DNA of 64,000 bases from Streptomyces sp. NBC_01275 (lineage in GTDB: Bacteria > Actinomycetota > Actinomycetes > Streptomycetales > Streptomycetaceae). The position numbers and the translations under genes are program-made. The notes below the pieces were generated by a model. That model did not search any database. It had not been told where the DNA came from and was given only the letters and a program-made list of their open reading frames with translations. Of the stretch, positions 1 through 8,002 are shown in pieces (within the stretch, counting starts at the first letter, position 1; every line of letters begins with the position of its first letter). The stretch lies in the NCBI RefSeq assembly GCF_026340655.1, contig NZ_JAPEOZ010000001.1, positions 7,316,001 to 7,380,000 on the forward strand, in the 5' to 3' direction.

Positions 1-603
1 GCGCGGATGACGGGCCTGGTCGAGGATCTGCTGCTGCTCGCGCGGCTCGACGAGGGCAGGCCGTTGCACTCCGCCGAGGTGGACCTGGCCTCGCTGGTCG
101 CCGAGGCGGTGTGGGACGCGCGGGCCGCGGGCAGCGGCCACGACTGGCAGCTGGAGCTGTGCCTGGACTCCCCGCCGCTGGTGCTCGGCGACCAGGCCCG
201 TCTGCACCAGGTGGTGGCCAACCTGCTGGCCAACGCACGGGTGCACACCCCGGTGGGCACGCGGGTCGTGGCCGTGGTGGAGACCAGGGGCGGTGCGAAC
301 GGCATGGCGGACGGAACCTGCGTCATCCGGGTCCGCGACGACGGCCCCGGCATCCCGCCCGCCCTCCTCCCGACGGTCTTCGAACGCTTCACCCGGGCCG
401 ACGCCTCCCGCGCCCGCGCCACCACGGGCAGCGGCGCCGGCCTGGGCCTGGCCATCGCCTCGGCGATCACGACGGCGCACGGCGGCCGCATCGACGTACA
501 GAGCGAACCGGGCCGTACCGAGTTCACCATCGAACTGCCGGCGGTGGCCGACAGCGCGGAGGCGGACTCGCTGACCTGGAGCCCGAGCGCGTCCGTCAGG
601 TGA
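1..603 (+). CDS. Two-component sensor histidine kinase, C-terminal part (start outside window)
   Basis: The reading frame is open from the first base, so this is the C-terminal end of a membrane sensor kinase that phosphorylates a response regulator. The visible part starts at the end of the HisKA dimerisation helix (LVEDLLLLARLDEG) and holds a full HATPase_c domain. Its N box is NLLANARVHTP, its G1 box DDGPGIP, its F box FERFTR and its G2 box GSGAGLGLAIA. The phosphorylated histidine, the sensor domain and the partner regulator lie upstream and cannot be seen. The next gene, at 673-1380, is convergent. The family is clear; the signal sensed is unknown. Confidence 0.93.
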   Translation, partial: ARMTGLVEDLLLLARLDEGRPLHSAEVDLASLVAEAVWDARAAGSGHDWQLELCLDSPPLVLGDQARLHQVVANLLANARVHTPVGTRVVAVVETRGGANGMADGTCVIRVRDDGPGIPPALLPTVFERFTRADASRARATTGSGAGLGLAIASAITTAHGGRIDVQSEPGRTEFTIELPAVADSAEADSLTWSPSASVR

Positions 604-672
604 GCCGGCGGATGGGCGGATGGGCGGGACGGGTGAGCCGCGGGACGGGCGAACAGGGGAGCCCCGCGGCCG

Positions 673-1380
673 TCAACCCTCCAGCCAGTCCCCGGGCACG
701 GCCTCCCGCACGGCGTCGAGGGCGGCCTCCGTACGCGCCCGGACGAAGACGAACCCGCCGTCCAGCTCCCGTATCAGCACATCGGGACCGGCGAACCAGC
801 GCGACCCGCGCCCCACGTCCGGCAGCCGCCGCAGTCCGAGGACCTCCAGGTCGACGTCCTCGTCCAGCTCCACGTAGTCCGTGAAACCGTCCTGCCGGAA
901 CAGCGTCTCCGCCATGATCATCGCCACGCAGGCGACGGACAGACTCGGCTCCCAGGCCTCCCACCGCGCGCCCGGGGCGTCCGGCCGCGCCACGGTCCCG
1001 GGATCGTCCTGGCCCAGGTCGGCCAAGGGGACGCCCCAGTAGGCACACGACTGGTTCTCGACCTGGTACACGAGGACGCCGTCCTCCACGTACAGCGCCT
1101 CGGGGGCGAGCAACTCGTCCTGGTTGCACGTCAGATCCCCCCGCCGCCCGAACAGCCCGTACGCCTCCCGCAACGCAGCCGGCAACCGCACCCCCAACCG
1201 CCCCTCGACCTCCCCAAGGCGTACGTCGTCCCACCCGTCCCCCGGCTCCAACGGCCACCCCCAGTAAGCGGCGAAGCCCCGGACGAACTCCCAGGCCTCC
1301 GCGCGTCCGCGCAACGCCCTGGTCAGACCGCCGTCGAGGTCGAACTCCGCCGTCTTCACCTCTGCCCTCACCTCTGCCAT
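673..1380 (-). CDS. SMI1/KNR4 (SUKH) family protein
   Basis: This 235-residue protein has the SUKH fold signature in its first half: WGWPLEPGDGW, then EGRLGVRLPAALREAYGLFG and VYQVENQSCAYWGVPL. SUKH proteins are often immunity proteins for polymorphic toxins but also occur as stand-alone proteins of unknown role. No toxin gene lies beside it here. The ATG at 1380 (MAEVRAEVK) was chosen because the frame upstream of it lacks family-like sequence. No signal peptide or membrane segment is seen. The function beyond the fold is unknown. Confidence 0.78.
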   Translation of the reverse strand: MAEVRAEVKTAEFDLDGGLTRALRGRAEAWEFVRGFAAYWGWPLEPGDGWDDVRLGEVEGRLGVRLPAALREAYGLFGRRGDLTCNQDELLAPEALYVEDGVLVYQVENQSCAYWGVPLADLGQDDPGTVARPDAPGARWEAWEPSLSVACVAMIMAETLFRQDGFTDYVELDEDVDLEVLGLRRLPDVGRGSRWFAGPDVLIRELDGGFVFVRARTEAALDAVREAVPGDWLEG

Positions 1381-1499
1381 GCCCGCAGCGTACGGGCGGG
1401 CACTGACAGCGCACTGTGTGGTCCGCACGCCCAACGGCAACGACTACGGCAAGGAACTCCTGCGCCCAAGGCCGCAGATCACCAAGGTCGCCGATCACC

Positions 1500-1527
1500 A
1501 GGGCCGCACCCCGCCGGGTGCGGCCCT
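1500..1527. terminator. GC-rich perfect hairpin in the gap before the LPMO gene
   Basis: A 12-bp perfect stem (AGGGCCGCACCC with GGGTGCGGCCCT) closes a 4-base loop. No T tract follows, as is common for Streptomyces terminators. The 1381-1740 gap has no convincing gene. The hairpin may insulate the LPMO promoter, or may end a short transcript starting near 1400. Confidence 0.5.
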
Positions 1528-1571
1528 CGCACGTCGGGTGCGGCCCGCGCGGGTCGGGCGTGCGTCAGTCG

Positions 1572-1600
1572 TTTACAAGTGCGCCGTACGGCGCTACCTT
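1572..1600 (+). promoter_or_regulatory. Probable sigma-HrdB type promoter of the LPMO gene
   Basis: A -35 TTTACA at 1572-1577 and a -10 TACCTT at 1595-1600 are separated by 17 bases. This places the transcript start near 1607, a few bases before the CebR box at 1616. The assignment rests on sequence match only. Confidence 0.55.
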
Positions 1601-1615
1601 CCGCCACAGGTGAGG

Positions 1616-1629
1616 TGGGAGCGCTCCCA
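1616..1629 (+). promoter_or_regulatory. CebR operator (perfect 14-bp palindrome)
   Basis: TGGGAGCGCTCCCA is identical to the published CebR box of Streptomyces, the cellobiose/cellotriose-responsive LacI-family repressor of cellulase genes. It lies just downstream of the predicted transcript start and 111 bases before the LPMO start codon, a position suited to a block on transcription. It implies induction of the LPMO by cello-oligosaccharides. Confidence 0.9.
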
Positions 1630-1740
1630 CACCGACGGACCGGAACCCGCCGGCGACCGGGACCGCTCCCGCTTCACATCTACGCACCCGCACCCCCCGA
1701 ACCCGCCCGGTCCGTACACGGAAGGACGGACTCATCCGCC

Positions 1741-2829
1741 ATGCAATCTGACGTGATCATGTCATCCTCGGCGTCGAAGTCGAGGTCGAAGTTACGCCCC
1801 AGAGCCCTTCTCCTCGTCCTCGTCTCCCTCCTGGCCCTCGTCCCGGCCCTCGGTCTGATCGTCACGACCGGCGGCAAGGCCGAGGCCCACGGCACCCCCA
1901 TGAAACCCGGCAGCCGCACGTTCCTGTGCTGGCAGGACGCGCTGACCGACACCGGTGAGATCAAGCCGGTCAACCCGGCCTGCAAGAACGCGCAACAGGT
2001 CAGCGGAACCACGCCGTTCTACAACTGGTTCTCGGTGCTGCGCTCCGACGGCGCCGGTCGCACCCGCGGCTTCGTCCCGGACGGCCAGCTGTGCAGCGGC
2101 GGCAACACCAACTTCACCGGCTTCAACGCCGCCCGGAGCGACTGGCCGGTGACCCACCTCACCTCGGGCGCGACCGTCGACTTCTCCTACAACGCCTGGG
2201 CCGCGCACCCGGGTTGGTTCTACGTCTACGTCACCAAGGACGGCTTCGACCCCACCAAGACGCTCACCTGGGCGGACATGGAGGACCAGCCCTTCCTCAG
2301 CGTCGACCACCCGCCGCTCAACGGCTCCCCGGGCACGGTCGAGGCCAACTACTCCTGGACCGGACAGCTCCCGGCGAACAAGTCGGGCCGCCACATCATC
2401 TACATGGTCTGGCAGCGCTCGGACAGCGCGGAGACCTTCTACTCCTGCTCCGACGTCGTCTTCGACGGCGGAAACGGCGAGGTGACCGGCATCCACGAAC
2501 CGGGCAACCCGAACGAGCCCGTGCCGGGCGCCTGCACCGCCACGCGCCGGACCACCAACAGCTGGAGCGGCGGCTACCAGTCCGAGGTGACCGTCACCAA
2601 CTCCGGTGACGTCCCCATGCTCGGCTGGATGGTCGACTGGACGCTGCCCAGCGGCCAGTCGGTGGTCAGCCTGTGGAACGGCAACGCCACCTACAACGGT
2701 CAGGCGGTGATGGTCCACAACGCCGACTGGAACGGCTCGTTGAGTCCGGGCCAGAGTGCGACCTTCGGATACGTCGTCTCCGGCTCGGGCGGTGACAGCG
2801 CCACGAGCCTTCCCTGCAGAGTGGGGTGA
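1741..2829 (+). CDS. Secreted AA10 lytic polysaccharide monooxygenase with C-terminal CBM2
   Basis: This 362-residue protein is a copper oxygenase that cleaves crystalline polysaccharide, secreted outside the cell. An N-terminal stretch with a hydrophobic core ends at AEA, and cleavage exposes His50. That gives the required mature N-terminus HGTPMKPGSR. The second histidine of the copper brace fits WAAHPGWFY (mature His107). A Pro/Asn/Glu-rich linker leads to a CBM2-like cellulose-binding domain (from about residue 260, TNSWSGGYQSEVTVTN to the end). The CBM2 and the CebR box favour cellulose over chitin as substrate. The ATG at 1741 follows GGAAGGACGGA; an in-frame ATG at 1759 is possible. 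A double hairpin follows the gene. Confidence 0.95.
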   Translation: MQSDVIMSSSASKSRSKLRPRALLLVLVSLLALVPALGLIVTTGGKAEAHGTPMKPGSRTFLCWQDALTDTGEIKPVNPACKNAQQVSGTTPFYNWFSVLRSDGAGRTRGFVPDGQLCSGGNTNFTGFNAARSDWPVTHLTSGATVDFSYNAWAAHPGWFYVYVTKDGFDPTKTLTWADMEDQPFLSVDHPPLNGSPGTVEANYSWTGQLPANKSGRHIIYMVWQRSDSAETFYSCSDVVFDGGNGEVTGIHEPGNPNEPVPGACTATRRTTNSWSGGYQSEVTVTNSGDVPMLGWMVDWTLPSGQSVVSLWNGNATYNGQAVMVHNADWNGSLSPGQSATFGYVVSGSGGDSATSLPCRVG

Positions 2830-2846
2830 GCGCACTCCCGCTCTGG

Positions 2847-2888
2847 GCGGACCCGGTGGGCAGCGAGCCGTGCGCCCACCGGGTCCGC
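2847..2888 (+). terminator. Terminator hairpin after the LPMO gene (first of two)
   Basis: A perfect 15-bp stem, GCGGACCCGGTGGGC with its complement, closes a 12-base loop. It starts 17 bases after the stop codon. Confidence 0.85.
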
Positions 2889-2890
2889 GA

Positions 2891-2927
2891 GCCGGACCGC
2901 CCCAACGGGGGAGTGGGGCGGTCCGGC
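2891..2927. terminator. Second terminator hairpin after the LPMO gene
   Basis: A perfect 13-bp stem, GCCGGACCGCCCC with its complement, closes an 11-base loop. It starts two bases after the first hairpin, making a tandem terminator. Confidence 0.8.
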
Positions 2928-3013
2928 GACCCCGGCCCGGACGGTGCACGGGCGCGGGGAGCGCGACTGAGGGCGATGCCGAGGCCGTCGTCGTCGTACG
3001 GAAGACAGTACGG

Positions 3014-3027
3014 AGACAACGTTGTCT
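3014..3027. promoter_or_regulatory. Orphan LacI-type operator
   Basis: AGACAACGTTGTCT is a perfect 14-bp palindrome. Its 12-bp core, GACAACGTTGTC, recurs 24 bp before the GH92 start at 18137. Here it sits between two convergent genes with no gene after it. It is followed only by a nine-codon frame from ATG 3065 and an RBS-like GGGAGGAA near 3083. Confidence 0.6.
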
Positions 3028-3107
3028 GCTAGCCCGCGTCACGACTGTACCGCCTCAACGGACCATGGCGCCAAACGAGTTGGGAGGAAACTGACTCCTG
3101 ACGGGGA

Positions 3108-4148
3108 TCAAGGCCGGAATGCGCCGTCCCCCAACACCTCGCCCAGCCAGGCCAGTTGCCGCCGCACCTGCTCGGCCTCGCCCCCCTCGTGCCCGTTGAA
3201 CGGGTAGGCGTGGATCTCCTTGCGCGGATCCGCCCCGCTCAGCTCCCCGTACCGGTTGAAGGCCGCGTAGGCGCCGCTCGGCGGGCAGATCGTGTCGCGC
3301 AGTCCGGTGCCGAAGTGGGCCGGGGCGTGGGCGCGGCGGGCGAAGGAGACGCCCTCCAGGTAGGAGAGGGTGCGGTAGGCAGCCGCCTCGGCGCCGCGGT
3401 GCACGGAGAGATAGGCGGCGATCTCGCCGTACGGGCCCGCGTCGGTGAGGTCCAGGGCGCGGCGGATGCCGCACAGCAGCGGGGCGGTGACCAGGACGGC
3501 GGCCAGGTCGGGGACCAGGCCCGCCACGGCCAGGGCCAGACCGCCGCCCTGGCTGTTGCCGACGGCTGCCGTGCGGGCGGCGTCCACACCGGGCAGCGCG
3601 CGCACCGCCGACACCGCGCGCACCGCGTCCGTGATCAGACGGCGGTGGTGATGGTCGTGGGGGGCGAGGAGACCGCGGACGGCCGGACCGGGACCGCCGG
3701 GGGCGGTGGCGTGCGGGTCGGGGGTGGCGCCGCCGTTGCCGTACTGGTCGCCCTGGCCGCGGTTGTCCATCAGCAGATGCGCGTAACCGGCGTTCACCCA
3801 GGTCAGCCGTTCGTGGGGGAGACCGCGACCGCGTCCGTAGCCCGCGTACTCGACGATGGCCGGAAGCGGCTTCCGCCCGTGTGCCGTGGAGTCGCCGTGG
3901 CTCGACCGGAGCCGGGAGTGGGGGAGGCTGAACCAGGCCCGCACCGGATCGCCGGCGAAGCCCCGGAAGGTCACGTCCCAGGTCTCCGTCAGGCGGAGAC
4001 CGGTGTCGACCGGGCGTACCGACGCCAGCGGGTCCCGCTGCTCGGCCTCCTTCAGGGTGTCGCTCCAGAACGCGTCGAAGTCGGTGGGCTCGTCGAGGTC
4101 GGGACGGTGACGTTCCAGCTCCGGCAGGGGCAGGTCGAACGCGGGCAC
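3108..4148 (-). CDS. Acetyl xylan esterase / cephalosporin-C deacetylase family (AXE1) hydrolase
   Basis: A 346-residue alpha/beta hydrolase of the AXE1 family, which removes acetyl groups from xylan or acetylated sugars. It opens with the family's typical start, PAFDLPLPELERHRPDL. It has the oxyanion-region motif EYAGYGRGRGLP, the segment LLMDNRGQGDQYGNGG and the nucleophile elbow GNSQGG. No signal peptide is seen, so it probably acts on imported acetylated oligosaccharides in the cytoplasm. The GTG at 4148 was chosen because AGGTG lies just before it and the protein then aligns with family starts; an ATG at 4196 is the alternative. It is divergent from the transporter/glycosidase operon and may share the operator at 4303. 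Confidence 0.88.
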   Translation of the reverse strand: MPAFDLPLPELERHRPDLDEPTDFDAFWSDTLKEAEQRDPLASVRPVDTGLRLTETWDVTFRGFAGDPVRAWFSLPHSRLRSSHGDSTAHGRKPLPAIVEYAGYGRGRGLPHERLTWVNAGYAHLLMDNRGQGDQYGNGGATPDPHATAPGGPGPAVRGLLAPHDHHHRRLITDAVRAVSAVRALPGVDAARTAAVGNSQGGGLALAVAGLVPDLAAVLVTAPLLCGIRRALDLTDAGPYGEIAAYLSVHRGAEAAAYRTLSYLEGVSFARRAHAPAHFGTGLRDTICPPSGAYAAFNRYGELSGADPRKEIHAYPFNGHEGGEAEQVRRQLAWLGEVLGDGAFRP

Positions 4149-4300
4149 GGCGACACCTCGCAGGAATCGTGGGCGATCGATCGTTGCGTACGTCATCCAG
4201 AAATTTGCGGAGGGCGATAACCCTCAACTCTTCGGTTCTACCCCACCCGTGGCCGACTTCAACGCCGTGGCGCGTCCCGCCGGTCCGCCGTGCAACACCA

Positions 4301-4330
4301 TTGACAGCGCTTTCCGTGTGCCCTTACGTT
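4301..4330 (+). promoter_or_regulatory. Promoter with overlapping LacI-type operator GACAGCGCTTTC
   Basis: A -35 TTGACA at 4301-4306 and a -10 TACGTT at 4325-4330 are 18 bases apart. The 12-base element GACAGCGCTTTC (4303-4314) overlaps the -35. The same 12 bases occur inverted at 39953-39964, before the second sugar transporter operon. The central AGCGCT half-symmetry is typical of LacI-family operators. Confidence 0.65.
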
Positions 4331-4416
4331 GCCGCAGAGTTACCGGTAAGGGCACGAAAGTTTCGAGCACGCGCTGCGATTCGAGCGTTTCGAGTGACGC
4401 CCCGGGAGGCCCGAGC

Positions 4417-5406
4417 ATGAGCACCTCCACCACGTCGGCCCCACCTCCAGGAACCCAGGACCCGCCGCCCAAGACCCGGCACGGTCCGGTGCGCCCGAGC
4501 CCGCGCCGCGGCTGGCGGCGGGCGCTGCGCCGGGACTGGCAGCTGTACTCGCTGGCCGTGCTGCCGCTGCTGTTCTTCCTGGTCTTCCGCTATCTGCCGA
4601 TGATCGGCAACGTGATCGCCTTCCGCCGGTTCGAGCCGGGCGGGTCGATCCTGGGCGAGCAGTGGGTGGGGCTCCGCTATGTGCGGATGTTCCTGACCGA
4701 TCCCACCTTCTGGCAGGTCTTCCGCAACACCCTGTGGCTCGGCGGGCTGACGCTGGTCTTCTGTTTCCCGATCCCGATCGTGCTGGCGTTGCTGCTCAAC
4801 GAGGTGCGCCGCACGGCGCTGAAACGGTTCGTGCAATCGGTTTCGTATCTGCCGCACTTCCTGTCGATCGTGATCGTCGCCGGCATCACGATGCAGATGC
4901 TCGCCACCGACGGCCCGGTCAACCGCATGCTGGACCGGTTCGGCCACGACCCGATCCGGTTCATCCAGGAGCCCGAGTGGTTCCGCACGATCTACGTCGG
5001 CTCGGAGATCTGGCAGACCGCCGGCTGGGGCACGATCCTCTACCTCGCCGCGCTCACCACGATCGACGAGGACCTCTACGAGGCCGCCCGGATCGACGGC
5101 GCCAACCGCTGGCGGCAGATCTGGCACGTCACCCTGCCCGGCATCCGCCCCACCATGATCACGTTGCTGATCCTGAACATCGGCACGTTCATGGCGGTCG
5201 GCTTCGAGAAGGTCCTGCTGCTGTACAACCCGCTGACCTACCCGACCGCCGACGTGGTCTCCACCTACCTCTACCGCGCAGGCGTCGAGTCCAACAGTTT
5301 CAGCTACGCCGCCGCGATCGGGCTGTTCGAAGCGGTCATCGGCCTGGTGCTGATCACCGGCGCGAACCAGTTGTCGCGCCGCACGGTGGGGACGAGCCTG
5401 TGGTGA
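4417..5406 (+). CDS. ABC sugar importer permease, LplB/YteP type
   Basis: A 329-residue inner-membrane permease of a CUT1 carbohydrate importer. After a Pro-rich cytoplasmic N-terminus and the basic run RRGWRRALRRDW comes a first membrane segment (YSLAVLPLLFFLVFRYLPMIG). The EAA loop that contacts the ATPase is YEAARIDGANRWRQIWHVTLPGI. It resembles the Bacillus LplB/YteP group that imports pectic or other complex oligosaccharides. The ATG at 4417 has GGGAGG eight bases upstream. It opens a six-gene operon in which each next gene overlaps or nearly touches the last. No ATPase is encoded, so a shared MsiK-type ATPase is likely. Confidence 0.93.
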   Translation: MSTSTTSAPPPGTQDPPPKTRHGPVRPSPRRGWRRALRRDWQLYSLAVLPLLFFLVFRYLPMIGNVIAFRRFEPGGSILGEQWVGLRYVRMFLTDPTFWQVFRNTLWLGGLTLVFCFPIPIVLALLLNEVRRTALKRFVQSVSYLPHFLSIVIVAGITMQMLATDGPVNRMLDRFGHDPIRFIQEPEWFRTIYVGSEIWQTAGWGTILYLAALTTIDEDLYEAARIDGANRWRQIWHVTLPGIRPTMITLLILNIGTFMAVGFEKVLLLYNPLTYPTADVVSTYLYRAGVESNSFSYAAAIGLFEAVIGLVLITGANQLSRRTVGTSLW

Positions 5407-6317
5407 GCCTCTCGACCGCGCGCTCCGGCCGTCCGCGTACCTCCGTCGACCAGCCCACGCGCGGCTACCGCGTCTTCCAGGGCGTCAACGGCGTGATCCT
5501 CACCCTGGTCGTGGCGGTGACCCTCTATCCCTTCCTCAACATCATCGCCCGGTCCTTCAGCGGGGAACGCCAGATCCGCGCCGGTGAGGTGACCCTGCTG
5601 CCCAAGGGGTTCAACCTCACCACCTACAAGATCGTCTTCCAGGACTCGATGTTCTGGCGCAACTACGGCAACACCGTCTTCTACACGGTCGTCTCCACCG
5701 TCGTCGCCATGGTGCTGACGACCTGTTACGCCTACGTGCTGTCGAAGCGGAACCTCAAGGGGCGGGGCGTCCTCGTCGGGGCCGCCGTGTTCACCATGTT
5801 CTTCACCGGCGGGCTGATCCCGAACTACGTCCTGGTGACCAGCCTCGGTCTGAAGAACTCCGTCTGGGCGATCGCCCTGCCCAACGCGATCAGCGTCTTC
5901 AACCTGCTGGTGATGAAGGCATTCTTCGAGAGCCTGCCGACCGAGCTGGAGGAGGCCGCGGAGATCGACGGGCTGAGCACGTACGGCATCCTGCTGCGGA
6001 TCGTGCTGCCGCTGTCCAAGGCGGTCATCGCCACGATGGTGCTCTTCTACTCCGTGTCCTTCTGGAACTCCTGGTTCTCGGCGTACCTGTACATGGACCG
6101 CACCGAGCTGATGCCGGTGACCGTCTACCTGCGCAACCTCATCTCGGGCGCCACCACGGGCGGCAACGCGGGCGCCGGCGCCGAGCAGCTCAGCCAGGTC
6201 GGGGCGAACATCCAGGCGGTCACGATCGTGCTGACCGCGCTGCCGATCCTCTGCGTGTACCCGTTCGTCCAGCGCTACTTCGTCTCGGGCGTGATGCTCG
6301 GCGCGGTCAAGGGCTGA
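5403..6317 (+). CDS. ABC sugar importer permease, LplC/YtcP type
   Basis: A 304-residue partner permease of the same importer. The start is the GTG at 5403, which overlaps the previous stop as GTGA and implies translational coupling. It has about six membrane segments, the first being VNGVILTLVVAVTLYPFLNIIA. The EAA loop is EEAAEIDGLSTYGILLRIVLPL. The end, VMLGAVKG, is typical of the LplC/YtcP group. It should form the membrane channel with the upstream permease and receive substrate from the lipoprotein encoded next. Confidence 0.93.
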   Translation: MSLSTARSGRPRTSVDQPTRGYRVFQGVNGVILTLVVAVTLYPFLNIIARSFSGERQIRAGEVTLLPKGFNLTTYKIVFQDSMFWRNYGNTVFYTVVSTVVAMVLTTCYAYVLSKRNLKGRGVLVGAAVFTMFFTGGLIPNYVLVTSLGLKNSVWAIALPNAISVFNLLVMKAFFESLPTELEEAAEIDGLSTYGILLRIVLPLSKAVIATMVLFYSVSFWNSWFSAYLYMDRTELMPVTVYLRNLISGATTGGNAGAGAEQLSQVGANIQAVTIVLTALPILCVYPFVQRYFVSGVMLGAVKG

Positions 6318-6346
6318 GAACCGTACCCCCACAAGGGAGAGTGTCC

Positions 6347-8002
6347 GTGAAGAACGCAGGCCAGCTGTCACGACGTCAGATACTCGCCGCCGCAGGCTTC
6401 ATCGGCCTGGCCGGCCTCACCGGCTGCGGCAGCGGCGACGACGGAGGGGACTCCAAGGACCTCTCCAAGAAGCAGAACGGCGCGATGAAGGAGTACCGGT
6501 CGGGCCAGCAGTTCAAGGCCGCCCCACCGCTCTCCTTCTCGGTCCTGCACAACAACAACCCCGTCTACCCGATGAAGAACAGCTGGCTGTTCTGGAAGGA
6601 GCTGACCAAGCGCACCGGCGTCACCCTGAAACCGATCGCCGTCCCCCTGAGCGACTACGAGAAGAAGCGCAGCGTCCTGATCGGCGCGGGCGACGCCCCG
6701 CTCCTGATCCCCAAGACGTACCACCCGTCGGAGGTCGCCTTCGTGTCCTCGGGCGCGATCCTCCCGGTCAGCGACTATGTGCACCTGATGCCCAACTTCC
6801 AGGCCAAGGTGAGGAAGTGGAAGCTGGAGCCGGAGCTCGACTCCATCCGCCAGTCCGACGGGAAGTACTACCTCCTCCCCGGTCTGCACGAGAAGGTCAA
6901 GTCCGGCTACTCGCTGGCCCTGCGCACCGACGTCCTGGACAAGCACGGCCTGAGCCTGCCCACGAGCTGGGACGAGGTGTACGACGTCCTCAAGGCGCTC
7001 CGGGCCGAGTACCCCGACCGCTACCCCTTCTCCGACCGCTGGAGCACCAACACCCCCTATCCCGTGGGCGCGTTGATGAGCTACCTCGGCCAGGCGTACG
7101 GCGTCAGAGCCGGCTGGACGTACGACAACGTCAGCTACGACTCCACGGCGGGGAAGTTCGTCTTCACCGGCGCCACGGACGGCTACCGGCAACTGGTGGA
7201 GTACCTGAGGAAACTGGTCGCCGAGAAGCTGATGGACCCCGAGAGCTTCACCCAGACCGACGACGACGCGGTGCAGAAGCTGCTGGGCGAGAAGTCCTTC
7301 GCGATCAGCGCCAACCCGCAGGAGCTGGTCCAGAACTACCGCTACAACCTGGAGAAGCAGGTCAAGGGGTCGAAGATCGAGATGGTGCCCGTGCCGCTCG
7401 GCCCGGCCGGACCGGTGGTGCTGGGCGGGGCCCGCCTGGAGAACGGCGTCATGGTCTCCAGCAAGGCGCTCAAGAGCGACACCTTCGTCGCGCTGATGCA
7501 GTTCGTGGACTGGCTGTGGTACTCGGACGAGGGCCAGCGCTTCTCCAAGTGGGGTGTCCAGGGCGTCACCTACACCTACACCGGCGGGAAGTACGAACTG
7601 GCGGACGGCATCAGCCTCATGGGCTCCGACCCGGACGCCCCGAAGGACCTGCAGAAGGACTACGGCTTCTTCAACGGAGTCTTCACCTACGGCGGCAGCT
7701 GGGACCTGGTCTCCTCCTCGTTCGGCCCGGACGAGAAGACGTTCCAGGACGCCATGGCCCAGCGTGAACAACTGCCCATCGACCCGGCCCACCCGCTGCA
7801 GTCCGTGGAACAGGAACAGGCCTCGCTCTGGGACACCCCGCTCCGGGACCACGTCACCCAGAACACGCTCAAGTTCGTCCTCGGCAAGCGTCCGCTGTCC
7901 GAATGGGACGACTACGTCGCGGAGTTGAAGGCGAAGAACATGGGCCGGCTCGTGGACCTCCACAACAAGGCGCGCGAACGCTTCAAGAAGGAGAACGGGT
8001 GA
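6347..8002 (+). CDS. Sugar-binding lipoprotein of the ABC importer, LplA type
   Basis: A 551-residue extracellular solute-binding protein, large for family 1 and typical of LplA-type proteins. The N-terminus SRRQILAAAGFIGLAGLTGCG combines a twin-arginine-like signal with the lipobox LTGC, so the protein is probably exported folded and lipid-anchored. It should bind the oligosaccharide and hand it to the two permeases just upstream. The GTG at 6347 was chosen because AAGGGAG lies at a normal distance; the GTG at 6341 would touch the RBS. The substrate is unknown, but the GH39 and GH42 genes in the same operon suggest a xylose- or galactose-containing oligosaccharide. Confidence 0.92.
   Translation: MKNAGQLSRRQILAAAGFIGLAGLTGCGSGDDGGDSKDLSKKQNGAMKEYRSGQQFKAAPPLSFSVLHNNNPVYPMKNSWLFWKELTKRTGVTLKPIAVPLSDYEKKRSVLIGAGDAPLLIPKTYHPSEVAFVSSGAILPVSDYVHLMPNFQAKVRKWKLEPELDSIRQSDGKYYLLPGLHEKVKSGYSLALRTDVLDKHGLSLPTSWDEVYDVLKALRAEYPDRYPFSDRWSTNTPYPVGALMSYLGQAYGVRAGWTYDNVSYDSTAGKFVFTGATDGYRQLVEYLRKLVAEKLMDPESFTQTDDDAVQKLLGEKSFAISANPQELVQNYRYNLEKQVKGSKIEMVPVPLGPAGPVVLGGARLENGVMVSSKALKSDTFVALMQFVDWLWYSDEGQRFSKWGVQGVTYTYTGGKYELADGISLMGSDPDAPKDLQKDYGFFNGVFTYGGSWDLVSSSFGPDEKTFQDAMAQREQLPIDPAHPLQSVEQEQASLWDTPLRDHVTQNTLKFVLGKRPLSEWDDYVAELKAKNMGRLVDLHNKARERFKKENG

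Noticed and set aside
1792..3042. Long minus-strand frame opposite the LPMO
   Set aside because: Composition and lack of any motif mark it as a shadow of the LPMO gene caused by high GC.
3065..3094. Nine-codon frame MAPNELGGN as a leader peptide gene
   Set aside because: Too short and with no downstream gene to regulate; treated as part of the orphan leader.
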